From: an uncultured Candidatus Melainabacteria bacterium
GTDB lineage: Bacteria; Cyanobacteriota; Vampirovibrionia; Gastranaerophilales; Gastranaerophilaceae
DNA length: 17,516 bases
Direction of reading: 5' to 3'
NCBI GenBank assembly: GCA_934773085.1
Contig: CAKVMU010000009.1
Location: forward strand, 1 to 17,516
The notes under the pieces are model-generated. The model was not told the origin of the DNA. It ran no database searches and was given only the letters and a program-made list of their open reading frames with translations. The position numbers were made by a program, and so were the translations under genes. Of this stretch, positions 1 to 8,725 are shown piece by piece (the stretch's first letter is position 1; every line of letters begins with the position of its first letter).

Positions 1-1
1 G

Positions 2-7
2 TATAAT
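2..7 (+). promoter_or_regulatory. Candidate -10 box (TATAAT) upstream of murA
   Basis: A perfect TATAAT lies about 34 bases before the murA start. Transcription would begin near base 13-14, leaving a short leader that carries the ribosome binding site. The -35 box would lie outside the window, so the promoter cannot be confirmed here. Confidence 0.45.
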
Positions 8-40
8 GATTGTATTATTATATTGTAGATTGGAGGAAAT

Positions 41-1354
41 TTGGCAGAGAAGTTTATAATCCAAGGTGGCGAAACTCTTAAAGGTGAAGTTTCCGTAGGC
101 GGAGCAAAGAATTCAGTACTTAAACTCCTTGCAGCATCTATTCTTGTAAAAGGATGTACAAAGATATACAACGTACCTCAGCTCACTGACGTTGAGATTA
201 TGCTGAATGTCCTTTCCGATTTAGGTGCAAAACTTGAATACGACAGAAAAGAAAAATCTGTCGCAATTGATGCTTCAAATATCACCTCTATAACTGCCAA
301 ATATGAACTTGTTAGCAAAATGAGAGCTTCTTTCACTATTTTGGGTGCACTTATTTCCAGATGCAAAGAAGCAATTGTAGCTCTGCCGGGCGGATGTGCA
401 ATAGGCGAAAGAAGAGTTGATTTCCACATCAAAGGATTGGAAGCTCTCGGTGCTAAAATTAAGATTGAAAACGGTTATGTTCACGCTAAAGCGCCAAAAT
501 TGACCGGCGCTGATATTTATTTGGACATTCCTTCCGTTGGTGCAACAGAGAACTTGATGCTTGCAGCTGTTACAGCTTGCGGTGCTACAAGGATTCAGAA
601 CGCAGCACAAGAACCGGAAATCGTGGATTTAGCGAATTTCTTGAATACTATTGGTGCTGACATTTCTGGCGCAGGTACTTCTGAAATCGTAATTAACGGA
701 GTAAAAACAGAAGATTTACATCCGGCTGAATACACTACAATTCCGGACAGAATTGAAGCCGGTACTTTTATGGCAGCTGTCGTTGCTACCAGAGGAAAAG
801 CCGTTATCAGAAATGTTTATCCGGCTCACTTAACATTCTTTAATGATAAATTGATAAAAATGGGAGCCAGCATCAAATTGGCTGAACCAACTGCAATTGA
901 AGTCAGCTGCAGAAACAGACTCAATTCCATAAATTTTGTAACTCAGCCATATCCGGGATTCCCTACAGATTTACAGGCTATTGCGATGACATTACTTACA
1001 ACTTCTAACGGTGTAGGTATTATCACTGAAAGCTTGTATGAAAACAGATTTATGCAGGTTCCTGATTTAAGAAGAATGGGTGCGGATATCCATCAGGACA
1101 GAAACCACGCTATTATCAAAGGGGTTAAGAACCTAAATGGTGCCATAGTTGCGGCAAGCGACTTGAGAGCGGGAGCAGCACTTGTTATTGCAGGTTTAAT
1201 TGCTAACGGTGAAACTACTGTCGAGAAACTCCACCATATTGACCGTGGTTATGAATCATTTGAAGACAAATTGACCGGCCTTGGAGCAAGAATCGTAAGA
1301 GTTGATGAAACTAATAACAATACAATGGGGGTGCTGAATGAGTCCCGCTTATAA
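41..1354 (+). CDS. murA: UDP-N-acetylglucosamine 1-carboxyvinyltransferase
   Basis: MurA transfers enolpyruvate from PEP to UDP-GlcNAc, the first committed step of peptidoglycan synthesis, in the cytoplasm. The 437-residue product spans the whole EPSP-synthase-like two-domain fold; E. coli MurA is about 419 residues and this one has a short C-terminal extension. The substrate lysine is in GAKN (K23). The catalytic loop reads PGGCAIGERR with the active-site cysteine at C119, so the protein is of the fosfomycin-targetable type rather than the Cys-to-Asp type. The catalytic aspartate is in FPTDLQA (D310), and DRGYESFEDKL (401-411) matches the conserved C-terminal motif. The start is TTG at 41: GGAGG sits at 32-36, the frame is closed by TAG at 26-28, and the conserved KFIIQGG N-terminus follows directly. 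The 3' end overlaps the next gene by 17 nt. Confidence 0.97.
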   Translation: MAEKFIIQGGETLKGEVSVGGAKNSVLKLLAASILVKGCTKIYNVPQLTDVEIMLNVLSDLGAKLEYDRKEKSVAIDASNITSITAKYELVSKMRASFTILGALISRCKEAIVALPGGCAIGERRVDFHIKGLEALGAKIKIENGYVHAKAPKLTGADIYLDIPSVGATENLMLAAVTACGATRIQNAAQEPEIVDLANFLNTIGADISGAGTSEIVINGVKTEDLHPAEYTTIPDRIEAGTFMAAVVATRGKAVIRNVYPAHLTFFNDKLIKMGASIKLAEPTAIEVSCRNRLNSINFVTQPYPGFPTDLQAIAMTLLTTSNGVGIITESLYENRFMQVPDLRRMGADIHQDRNHAIIKGVKNLNGAIVAASDLRAGAALVIAGLIANGETTVEKLHHIDRGYESFEDKLTGLGARIVRVDETNNNTMGVLNESRL

Positions 1355-1670
1355 AAGATGGTATGACCACGATCCAAAACTCCTTGAAGTTATAGAACTT
1401 TTAAAAAATTATCAGGACGAATTGCGTGAACACGCAGCTATATTCTTGGATAAATTGGAAGAAAAAGTATCCAAAGAGGCTCTTGACAGATTTTACGATT
1501 TGGTTAAACCTGTTAATGGTTGCCGTTGGTACGACAAAGATCCAATTATTTCAAAAACGGTTGAAATTTTGAGAGTTGTGCCTCCTGAAGTACAGAACGC
1601 TTGCGCTGAAAGGTTCATTGCTGCAATTAAAGAAATGGGCATTGAATACGAAAGCCCTAATCACGAATAA
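1338..1670 (+). CDS. Small protein with two RWYDxDP repeats, function unknown
   Basis: I do not recognise this 110-residue protein. It is an internal duplication: RWYDHDP at residues 7-13 and RWYDKDP at 63-69, 56 residues apart. Each motif is followed by a helical stretch with matching hydrophobic spacing (LLEVIELL in the first copy, SKTVEIL in the second). There is no signal peptide and no membrane segment; the protein is charged and probably cytoplasmic. The start at 1338 is supported by GGGGG at 1327-1331, and the gene lies out of frame over the last 17 nt of murA. Its stop TAA overlaps the ATG of mfd by one base. This sandwich position implies co-transcription and translational coupling with both neighbours. 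The tryptophan-tyrosine-aspartate core could be a binding surface, but that is only a guess. Confidence 0.85.
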   Translation: MSPAYKRWYDHDPKLLEVIELLKNYQDELREHAAIFLDKLEEKVSKEALDRFYDLVKPVNGCRWYDKDPIISKTVEILRVVPPEVQNACAERFIAAIKEMGIEYESPNHE

Positions 1671-4600
1671 TGAAATTAGAAAAAAGCTCGTTTTTTGATA
1701 ATCTTGTCAGAAATATAAAAAAACAAAAGAGTTTCACACTTACCGGCCTTACTTCGTATAGCCGTTTATTGTTGATGGAAAGTATCAGCAAGTTATCCGG
1801 AAAAAACATTCTTTTCATCACCCCGACTGAACAAGCAGGATTAAGATATTCTGTGGATTTGGAACGTTTGTTTGGAACAGAAAGCGTATTGCTTCCGTAT
1901 CAAAATACATCTCCATACGAAGCTATGAGTGGGAATATCTATGATTACCAAAAGCAAATATCCGTTCTGAGAAACAAGCCAAAAACCGTTATAGCTCCGG
2001 TAAAAGTATTGACTGAAATGTTTCCGGACGAAGAATTTTTCACTGCGAACTCTTTACTGCTTAAAGTTGGGGATGAAATTTCTCAAACAGATTTACTAAA
2101 AAAACTTACCGCACTCGGTTATAAACGTGCAACTATGGTCTCCGACATGGGTGAATTCTCTATCAGAGGAGACATTTCCGACATTTATTCTCTTCATGAA
2201 AACCCAGTCAGAATCGAATTTTGGGGTGATGAGATTGTCGATATACGATATTTTAATAACGAAACACAAAAATCTATTGACAAAATAAAAGAGATTGAAA
2301 TATTGCCTCTTTATAAGTTCATCCTGCCAAAAGAACCTCCAAAAGAATTTTCGAATGAACTTAAAGAACGATTCAATGAAGAAGGGTTTTTTGAGGGAAT
2401 TAACGTCTATCAATCGTATTTCAACAACAATCTTGTTAGCATACTTGATTATTTTAAAGATTACATAATTATTTATGACGAATACGCAGAATTATCCGCA
2501 AAACTTACTCAAATTGATGATAGCTTAACCTCTTCTTATAATGAAGGGTTAAAGAATAATTTGATAGAACCTCTAAAAAATGTTAATCACTTTAATGAAA
2601 CCGAAATTTTACAAAAGACAGCAGGGTTTCAAAAAATATTTTTAAACAATTTTCTGTCAGATGAGTCGAATGAAGTAATCGATATTGATTCAAGAAACAT
2701 TCAGATATTTGATGCTGATATGGACAAAGTTGCTGAGTTCATACAATCTAAAAAAGGTTATCAAATCACGATTGCAACAGATTACAAAGAACGTGTAAAA
2801 GAAGTTCTTGAAGAACACGGAATCTTTGACGTAACTTATATTGATAGCATTAACTCAATGGGTACAGAAATTGCAGACGGTAAAATTCTGATAATTACCG
2901 ACAGAGAACTGTTCAATAAACGACAAAAAGATTTACCTTCCGGCAGAAAAAGACATTACAAGGAAAAAGCCGAATACATTGAAAACATCAATGATATAAA
3001 AGCAGGAGAATACGTTGTACACACGATTCATGGGGTTGGTATTTACCAAGGGCTTACTAAACAAGAGTTTGACGGACAGCTCAAGGATTATTTAACGATA
3101 GAATATGCAGGAAAAGACAGACTTCATATTCCTGCAGAACAGATAAATATGCTTTGCAGATACAGGGGTTCCGGACAAATAAAACCAAAATTATCCAGAA
3201 TGGGAGGTTCTGACTGGGAAAACACAAAACGCAAAGTCAAAAAAGAAGTTGAGACTATCGCTTACGATTTATTAAGACTTTATGCAAGGCGCAAAATGCA
3301 AAACGGCATTGTGTTTGCAGAAGATTCACCTTTGCAACTTGAAATGGAAGAAGCGTTTGAATATATTGAAACTCCGGATCAAGCAAAGGCTATTAATGAC
3401 ATTAAATCTGATATGGAAAGTTCTTCTCCGATGGACAGGCTTGTATGCGGAGATGTTGGATTTGGCAAAACGGAAGTCGCAATGCGAGCGATGTTTAAGG
3501 CTGTCACATCCTTGAAACAAGTGGCTGTTATCGTACCGACCACTGTGCTTGCATTACAGCATTACCAAACAATTTCGGAACGGTTTAAACCGTTTGGGAT
3601 TGATGTCGAATTACTATGCCGATTCCGTTCTACAAAAGAAAGACACGAAACATTGAAAAACATTGCAACAGGCAAATGCGACGTTGTTGTTGCAACTCAC
3701 AGTTTGCTTCAGGACAAGGTCTCTTTCAAAGATTTAGGGCTTCTTGTAATCGACGAAGAGCACAGGTTCGGAGTTCGACATAAGGAAAAATTGAAGGAAT
3801 TTCGTGAAAACATTGACATCATATCAATGTCAGCAACCCCTATCCCGAGGACTTTGTATATGTCACTGTCCGGAATAAAAGACATTTCCGTCATAAATAC
3901 TCCGCCACAAAACAGATTGCCTATCAAGACATACGTTGGGAAGTATAACGAACAAACGGTAAAAAATGCAATTACAAACGAGTTGGACAGAGACGGACAA
4001 GTATTTTATCTGTATAACAGGGTAGAAACGATTGAAGAGTTTAAATTGGAACTTCAAAAACTTGTACCTAATGCAAGAATATCCATCGGGCACGGACAAT
4101 TGAGCGAGAAACAGCTGGAAGACGTAATTATCGGATTTGATAACCACGAAAGCGATATTCTTCTGTGTACAACTATTATTGAAAACGGTTTAGATATTCC
4201 GAATGCAAACACAATTATAATACACGAAGCCGACAAACTCGGACTTGCGCAATTGTACCAACTTCGAGGCCGTGTTGGACGTAGCGAAAAGCAGGCATAT
4301 TGTTATTGTTTCTACCAAGGAAACAAAGAACTCTCAAAAGAAGCCTCTGAAAGACTAAAAGCTATCAAAGAATTCACCACACTCGGAAGCGGATACAGAA
4401 TTGCAATGCGAGACGTTGAAATAAGAGGCGTTGGTAATATTTTGGGAACAAAACAGCACGGACATATGATAAACGTCGGTTTTGACACATATTGTCAGCT
4501 GTTGGAAGAAACCGTTCAAGAATTAAAGGGCGAAGCTGTCGACAAAACAAAACCTGCGATTATTGATATTAACATAACAGCATTCATCCCAGATGAATGG

Positions 4601-5029
4601 GTTGGCTCTTCTGAGCAAAAAATGATTGAATACAAAAGACTTGCTGACGTTAAAAACGAGGTCGAACTTGATTATATCGTTTCTGAGTGGAAAGACAGAT
4701 TCTCAAGAATTCCGGATGAAGTCGAAAATCTTATTAAACTTATAAAACTACGACTTTTGGCTACAGAATGCAATATCTCTGTTGTAAGAGAAACAGCAGA
4801 TAATATTCGAATATACACACCGTTCACTCAATACGAATGGAATATACTAAGACAAAATTTGGATAAAGATATATTAAGAAGAGTAAAATTTACAATAGCG
4901 CCTAAAGCCTGTGTTGAAGGTAAATCAATCCTTTTGGTTAACAATCAGTATTCAGGATTTGAAGAAATATTTAACATTTTATCTAGTTTGTTTTATGATA
5001 TAAAAAAGACTATGAATCAATATAGTTAA
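1670..5029 (+). CDS. mfd: Transcription-repair-coupling factor Mfd
   Basis: Mfd is a DNA translocase that removes RNA polymerase stalled at lesions and recruits UvrA for nucleotide excision repair. The 1119-residue length is normal for the family. Visible in order: a UvrB-like N-terminal module (about 1-380); the CarD-like RNA polymerase interaction domain starting at IKAGEYVVHTIHGVG (443-457); helicase motif I GDVGFGKT (594-601); the DEEH box (695-698); SATPIPRT (720-727); motif VI QLYQLRGRVGRSE (861-873); and the TRG translocation element around IRGVGNILGTKQHGH (918-932). The C-terminal TRCF domain follows. All helicase residues look intact. Its ATG shares one base with the stop of the preceding gene and no good Shine-Dalgarno precedes it, so translation probably depends on coupling. 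Confidence 0.97.
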   Translation: MKLEKSSFFDNLVRNIKKQKSFTLTGLTSYSRLLLMESISKLSGKNILFITPTEQAGLRYSVDLERLFGTESVLLPYQNTSPYEAMSGNIYDYQKQISVLRNKPKTVIAPVKVLTEMFPDEEFFTANSLLLKVGDEISQTDLLKKLTALGYKRATMVSDMGEFSIRGDISDIYSLHENPVRIEFWGDEIVDIRYFNNETQKSIDKIKEIEILPLYKFILPKEPPKEFSNELKERFNEEGFFEGINVYQSYFNNNLVSILDYFKDYIIIYDEYAELSAKLTQIDDSLTSSYNEGLKNNLIEPLKNVNHFNETEILQKTAGFQKIFLNNFLSDESNEVIDIDSRNIQIFDADMDKVAEFIQSKKGYQITIATDYKERVKEVLEEHGIFDVTYIDSINSMGTEIADGKILIITDRELFNKRQKDLPSGRKRHYKEKAEYIENINDIKAGEYVVHTIHGVGIYQGLTKQEFDGQLKDYLTIEYAGKDRLHIPAEQINMLCRYRGSGQIKPKLSRMGGSDWENTKRKVKKEVETIAYDLLRLYARRKMQNGIVFAEDSPLQLEMEEAFEYIETPDQAKAINDIKSDMESSSPMDRLVCGDVGFGKTEVAMRAMFKAVTSLKQVAVIVPTTVLALQHYQTISERFKPFGIDVELLCRFRSTKERHETLKNIATGKCDVVVATHSLLQDKVSFKDLGLLVIDEEHRFGVRHKEKLKEFRENIDIISMSATPIPRTLYMSLSGIKDISVINTPPQNRLPIKTYVGKYNEQTVKNAITNELDRDGQVFYLYNRVETIEEFKLELQKLVPNARISIGHGQLSEKQLEDVIIGFDNHESDILLCTTIIENGLDIPNANTIIIHEADKLGLAQLYQLRGRVGRSEKQAYCYCFYQGNKELSKEASERLKAIKEFTTLGSGYRIAMRDVEIRGVGNILGTKQHGHMINVGFDTYCQLLEETVQELKGEAVDKTKPAIIDINITAFIPDEWVGSSEQKMIEYKRLADVKNEVELDYIVSEWKDRFSRIPDEVENLIKLIKLRLLATECNISVVRETADNIRIYTPFTQYEWNILRQNLDKDILRRVKFTIAPKACVEGKSILLVNNQYSGFEEIFNILSSLFYDIKKTMNQYS

Positions 5030-5057
5030 GGGGTTATCTATTAAGAGGAGTATATAA

Positions 5058-6155
5058 ATGAAAAAAATTCTAACATGTGCGGCTTTATCAGTTGTATTGC
5101 TTTCCGGTTGTACTTTTATGCACAAAAATGACGGGATTATAAAAGTTAATGATAGCGTTATTACAAGAGCCCAATTTGACAAGGCTTTTGACAAAGAAAT
5201 CAACAACTCTCCATTCAAAAGTTTTGGCGGCGCAGAGAATTTTGTTAAATCAAACGACAACGTTATGTACGTAATTTATAGAGATAAAGTTTCTAATGAA
5301 CTAATCGTAAAAACTCTGCTCGATGAAGAAATTGCAAAAAGAGGAATTAAAGTTACTGATGATGATATAAAAGCTGAGATGAAGTCAATAATCGACAAAG
5401 TTGGTTCAAAAGAACAATTGAACGATATGCTTAAACAGAGAGGAATCTCTAATTCTGATTTCACCGAAGATTTAAAAACTCAAATTAAAATCAAGAAATT
5501 GATTAATTCTATTCAAAAAGTCAACATTTCAGATGCTGATGCTGAAAAATATTACAAAGAAAACATATCAAAATTCAAACACGGAGAACAAGTAAGAGCT
5601 TCTCATATTCTTATTTCCGCTGATACTCTTGAATTAATTAAATCTATTAAGGCTAAAAACAAGAATATCTCTACCGAAGAACTCAATAAAAAGGTTGAAG
5701 AAGCTACAGCTGCTCAAAAGACTAAGGCCGAAGCAATTTTGGCTGAAGTAAAAGCTAATCCGGACAAGTTTGAAGAAATCGCAAGAAAGCAATCTGATGA
5801 TAAAATGAGCGGAGAAAGAGGCGGAGAATTAGGATTCTTCACAAGAGAAGCAATGGTTCCTGAGTTTTCTAAAGCAGCTTTTGCAATGAAACCGGATACA
5901 ATTAGTGAGACCCTTGTTCAAACTCCGTACGGCTATCATATTATTAAAGTTACAGACAGAGCCGAAGCAGGAACTCAACCTTTCGCAAAAGTAAAAGACG
6001 AAATCAAGTTCTACTTAGAAACTCAAAAACAAATTGAAATTCTTAAAAACTTGACATCAGGTTTAATGAAATCTGCTAAAATTGAATACATTGATGAGTC
6101 TTTCAAAACAGATAACAATGTTATGAAAAAAGCAGCTGAAAAAGCAGTTAAATAA
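5058..6155 (+). CDS. PpiC/parvulin-type peptidyl-prolyl isomerase lipoprotein (PrsA/SurA-like)
   Basis: This is a predicted lipid-anchored foldase that assists exported proteins outside the cytoplasmic membrane. Residues 1-18 form a lipoprotein signal, with the lipobox LSGC placing the modified cysteine at C18. A helical SurA_N-like chaperone region (about 26-165) is followed by a parvulin domain that opens with VRASHILIS (179-187) and ends with TPYGYHIIKVTDR (289-301). The core includes SGERGGELGFF (251-261) and MVPEFSKAAFAM (266-277). About 35 extra charged residues (roughly 188-222) separate the first parvulin strand from the first helix. A Lys/Ala-rich tail ends the protein. A good Shine-Dalgarno (AGGAG, 5046-5050) lies 7 nt before the ATG, and mfd ends only 28 nt upstream. 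PrsA and SurA cannot be told apart here; the lipobox favours a PrsA-like topology. Confidence 0.9.
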   Translation: MKKILTCAALSVVLLSGCTFMHKNDGIIKVNDSVITRAQFDKAFDKEINNSPFKSFGGAENFVKSNDNVMYVIYRDKVSNELIVKTLLDEEIAKRGIKVTDDDIKAEMKSIIDKVGSKEQLNDMLKQRGISNSDFTEDLKTQIKIKKLINSIQKVNISDADAEKYYKENISKFKHGEQVRASHILISADTLELIKSIKAKNKNISTEELNKKVEEATAAQKTKAEAILAEVKANPDKFEEIARKQSDDKMSGERGGELGFFTREAMVPEFSKAAFAMKPDTISETLVQTPYGYHIIKVTDRAEAGTQPFAKVKDEIKFYLETQKQIEILKNLTSGLMKSAKIEYIDESFKTDNNVMKKAAEKAVK

Positions 6156-6172
6156 AATATAAGGAGAAATTA

Positions 6173-6499
6173 ATGAATACAGCAACAATAATCGGCAGAG
6201 CAGGACAAGATGCCGAAATCAGATATTTTGAATCCGGAAAAGTTAAGACAACATTTTCTCTTGCCGTTGGCAGATGGGATTCAAAAACAAAAGAAGAAGT
6301 TACCGACTGGTATAATATCGAAGTTTGGGATAAACAAGCTGAGTTCGCCGGAGAGTACATAAAAAAAGGACGTCAGGTTGTCGTAGACGGTCGTATCTCT
6401 ATTAGTAAGTGGACAGACCAGTCAGGTGAAGAAAGAGAACGTTTCCTTATTATTGCAAATAACGTTAGACTATTAGGATCAAAAAGAGACGCTGAATAA
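6173..6499 (+). CDS. ssb: Short single-stranded DNA-binding protein (OB-fold only)
   Basis: The 108-residue product matches the SSB OB fold. It opens with MNTATIIGRAGQDAEIRYFE, continues with TTFSLAVGRW (26-35) and the typical strand pair DWYNIEVWDKQAEFAGEYIKK (about 45-65), then VVVDGRISISKW (69-80). It binds ssDNA during replication, recombination and repair. The protein stops at GSKRDAE directly after the OB fold, so it lacks both the flexible linker and the acidic DDxPF-type tip that recruits partners in most bacterial SSBs. AAGGAG (6161-6166) is an excellent Shine-Dalgarno with a 6 nt spacer. The stop TAA shares a base with the start of the downstream kinase gene. It may be the main SSB of this lineage or an accessory one; the window cannot decide. 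Confidence 0.92.
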   Translation: MNTATIIGRAGQDAEIRYFESGKVKTTFSLAVGRWDSKTKEEVTDWYNIEVWDKQAEFAGEYIKKGRQVVVDGRISISKWTDQSGEERERFLIIANNVRLLGSKRDAE

Positions 6500-7803
6500 T
6501 GATATTTTCTGATATTGCCGGAATAATCGCTGACGATTTAACCGGCGCAAACGATACAGCTCTGCAGTTTCATCAAAGAGGTGCAATCACAAAAATTCTT
6601 TTGGATAGTGATTGCACACCTAAAGTTAAAGCCGGTACGGAAGTATGGGCTTTATCAAGTGAATCGAGAAATGTCTCCGAAGAGGAAGCACTTATTCGAT
6701 TAGAGAAAGCTGTGAAAACTTTTCAAGAAAATTTTTCGTTTGATTACTATTATAAAAAAATAGATTCAACTCTCAGAGGACATATTGCCATCGAAACTCT
6801 AAAAATGACCGAACTTCTCGGTTATGATGCAGCTATAATAATTCCGGCATTCCCACAGGAAGGCAGAATTACCGTTGGCGGATATCATCTTGCAAAAGGT
6901 GTTCCAATAGGACGTACTGAGATTGCAATCGATCCGCACTCTCCTATTACAGAATCTCATGTTCCGACACTTCTTAAATCACAACTAAAAGAAGCAGATG
7001 CAGACCTAATCGGAACGATTGATTTAAGAACGGTAATGATGGGGGCAGGTCCGGTGCTTATGAGAATTAATGAACTTATAAAAGCCGGCAAAAAACTTAT
7101 TGTTGCTGATGCAACTTCTATTACTGATATTGAACAAATTGCTCTTGCAATCCAAAAATGCGAAAAAAAACTTCTGCCTACAGGGACCGCAGCTACAGCA
7201 CAAGTTATCTCAAAATACTGGCTTGCCGGAATTGAAAAAGAAAGTGTAAATTTGAGTGTAGGAGCACTGCCGAGACTTATTGTGTCCGGTACTGCAACAC
7301 AAATTACAGCTAATCAGATTATTAAATTGGAACAATCTGACGATTTTGAAAATATTAACTTTATACCACTCGACACAAAAGATATTTTGGAAGGTGTGAA
7401 AGAAGAATTGGTTGACAGAATCATCACAAATCTAAAGAGCGGTGTGACAGTTTGTATACACACGTCAAATCTGATTGCGAACTTTGATGGTTTTTCGGAA
7501 GATTCTTACAACGCCGAGTTAACTAAGGAAAAGCTCGCTGGAATGATTACGGATTACCTTGCAGAACTTACAAAAACTGTGACGGAAAAAATTGAGGTAA
7601 TTCTGATTACTCTTGGCGGTGAAACATCTTACAAATGCTGCAAGGCTATAAATTCCAATGAATTAAAACTGGTCGACGAAGCAGCTCCAGCCATTTCAAT
7701 AAGTTCTGATATCAACAGAAAATGGATTATTACAAAATCCGGAAACCTTGGAAACTCAAATACATTAATAGAAATACTAAACTATCTGGCGCATCATGAA
7801 TAA
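6499..7803 (+). CDS. Four-carbon acid sugar kinase family protein (DUF1537)
   Basis: Members of this family phosphorylate D-threonate, D-erythronate or related acid sugars with ATP. The 434-residue length is typical. The N-terminal substrate domain begins with IIADDLTGANDTALQF (9-24) and includes KKIDSTLRG (86-94) and IPAFPQEGR (115-123). The C-terminal nucleotide-binding domain carries SGTATQ (263-268), LGGETS (372-377, family pattern TGGETA) and KSGNLGN (413-419, family pattern KSGGFG). The start overlaps the ssb stop by one base, and the 3' end overlaps the downstream PdxA-family gene by 8 nt. A DUF1537 kinase next to a PdxA2 dehydrogenase is a known catabolic pair that yields dihydroxyacetone phosphate. 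The exact substrate cannot be read from sequence, so I give no gene symbol. Confidence 0.88.
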   Translation: MIFSDIAGIIADDLTGANDTALQFHQRGAITKILLDSDCTPKVKAGTEVWALSSESRNVSEEEALIRLEKAVKTFQENFSFDYYYKKIDSTLRGHIAIETLKMTELLGYDAAIIIPAFPQEGRITVGGYHLAKGVPIGRTEIAIDPHSPITESHVPTLLKSQLKEADADLIGTIDLRTVMMGAGPVLMRINELIKAGKKLIVADATSITDIEQIALAIQKCEKKLLPTGTAATAQVISKYWLAGIEKESVNLSVGALPRLIVSGTATQITANQIIKLEQSDDFENINFIPLDTKDILEGVKEELVDRIITNLKSGVTVCIHTSNLIANFDGFSEDSYNAELTKEKLAGMITDYLAELTKTVTEKIEVILITLGGETSYKCCKAINSNELKLVDEAAPAISISSDINRKWIITKSGNLGNSNTLIEILNYLAHHE

Positions 7804-8725
7804 ATATTCTGAAAAAATTGCAATTACAACCGGCGATCCAAACGGAATTGGGGCTGAAATAACAATTAAAGCTCTCAATTTACTTAATCTGCCTGTTAAA
7901 GACATTGTCTTAATCTCAAACAGCAAAGTTTTAAACACGTACGGAAAAGTTCAGAACAATTACGAAATAATCGATGTAGAATACAGCGGAAAAGTTCAAG
8001 CCGGTGAAATATCTGCTGATGCGGGAGACTTAGCATTCCGATTATTGGAAAAAGCTTGCGAAATTAAGCCAAAATATATCGTAACTGCGCCAACTTCAAA
8101 GGAAGCTATGCACCTTGCCGGTCATCATTTTAACGGACAAACCGAAGTACTGGAACACTTTCTTGCCAGAGGCGGGCAAAAAGCTGAAATGCTCTTTGCT
8201 GCAAAGGATTTTAGAGTACTGTTGCTTACCAGACATTGTGCATTGAAAGATATTAAGCTTACAAAAGAACTCATTATTGAAAAAGTTGAGCGTTTAAGAA
8301 GCTATTTTCAGAACAAACTTTATATAAAAAAGCCCTCTTTTGCGCTTTGTGCATTAAATCCTCATGCCGGAGAAGGCGGAATTCTAGGTGATGAAGAAGA
8401 AAAAATTATTATTCCGGCAGTAGAAGCATTGAGAAACAGAGGCATTAATATCACAAATCCTCTGCCGGCTGATAATCTGTTCATCAAAGGGGTTCAGAGT
8501 TATCTAAAGAACGAGAAACAGACTTACGATTGTTACATTGCATGCTATCACGACCAAGGTTTAATTCCTATGAAAGCGGCAGCTTCTGACAAAACCGTAA
8601 ACATGACAATAGGTTTAGACATAATAAGAACCTCTCCTTCTCATGGCACAGCTTTCGACATTGCCGGAAAAAACATTGCAAATCCGGATTCTATGATAGA
8701 AGCTATTAAAGCGTGTTTGTATTAG
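7796..8725 (+). CDS. pdxA: PdxA-family 4-hydroxythreonine-4-phosphate / 4-phospho-threonate dehydrogenase
   Basis: PdxA enzymes are metal- and NAD-dependent oxidative decarboxylases. They act in vitamin B6 synthesis (4-phosphohydroxy-L-threonine) or, as PdxA2, on 4-phospho-D-threonate/erythronate to give DHAP. The 309-residue protein is slightly shorter than the usual 320-330. It begins with ITTGDPNGIGAEITIKA (10-26). The three metal-ligand histidines of the family appear as H147 (TRHCAL), H190 (LNPHAGEGG) and H252 (YHDQGLIPMK). The C-terminal motif TSPSHGTAFDIAGKN (279-293) is intact. The 8 nt overlap with the DUF1537 kinase favours the PdxA2 catabolic role, but a B6 role, or both, remains possible. 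The stop overlaps the stop of the convergent gene. Confidence 0.9.
   Translation: MNKYSEKIAITTGDPNGIGAEITIKALNLLNLPVKDIVLISNSKVLNTYGKVQNNYEIIDVEYSGKVQAGEISADAGDLAFRLLEKACEIKPKYIVTAPTSKEAMHLAGHHFNGQTEVLEHFLARGGQKAEMLFAAKDFRVLLLTRHCALKDIKLTKELIIEKVERLRSYFQNKLYIKKPSFALCALNPHAGEGGILGDEEEKIIIPAVEALRNRGINITNPLPADNLFIKGVQSYLKNEKQTYDCYIACYHDQGLIPMKAAASDKTVNMTIGLDIIRTSPSHGTAFDIAGKNIANPDSMIEAIKACLY

Noticed and set aside
275..610. 111-codon minus-strand frame inside murA, and similar long antisense frames inside mfd and mtnA
   Set aside because: They lie wholly within strongly conserved genes, lack ribosome binding sites and show low-complexity Cys/Phe/Ser-rich translations typical of shadows.
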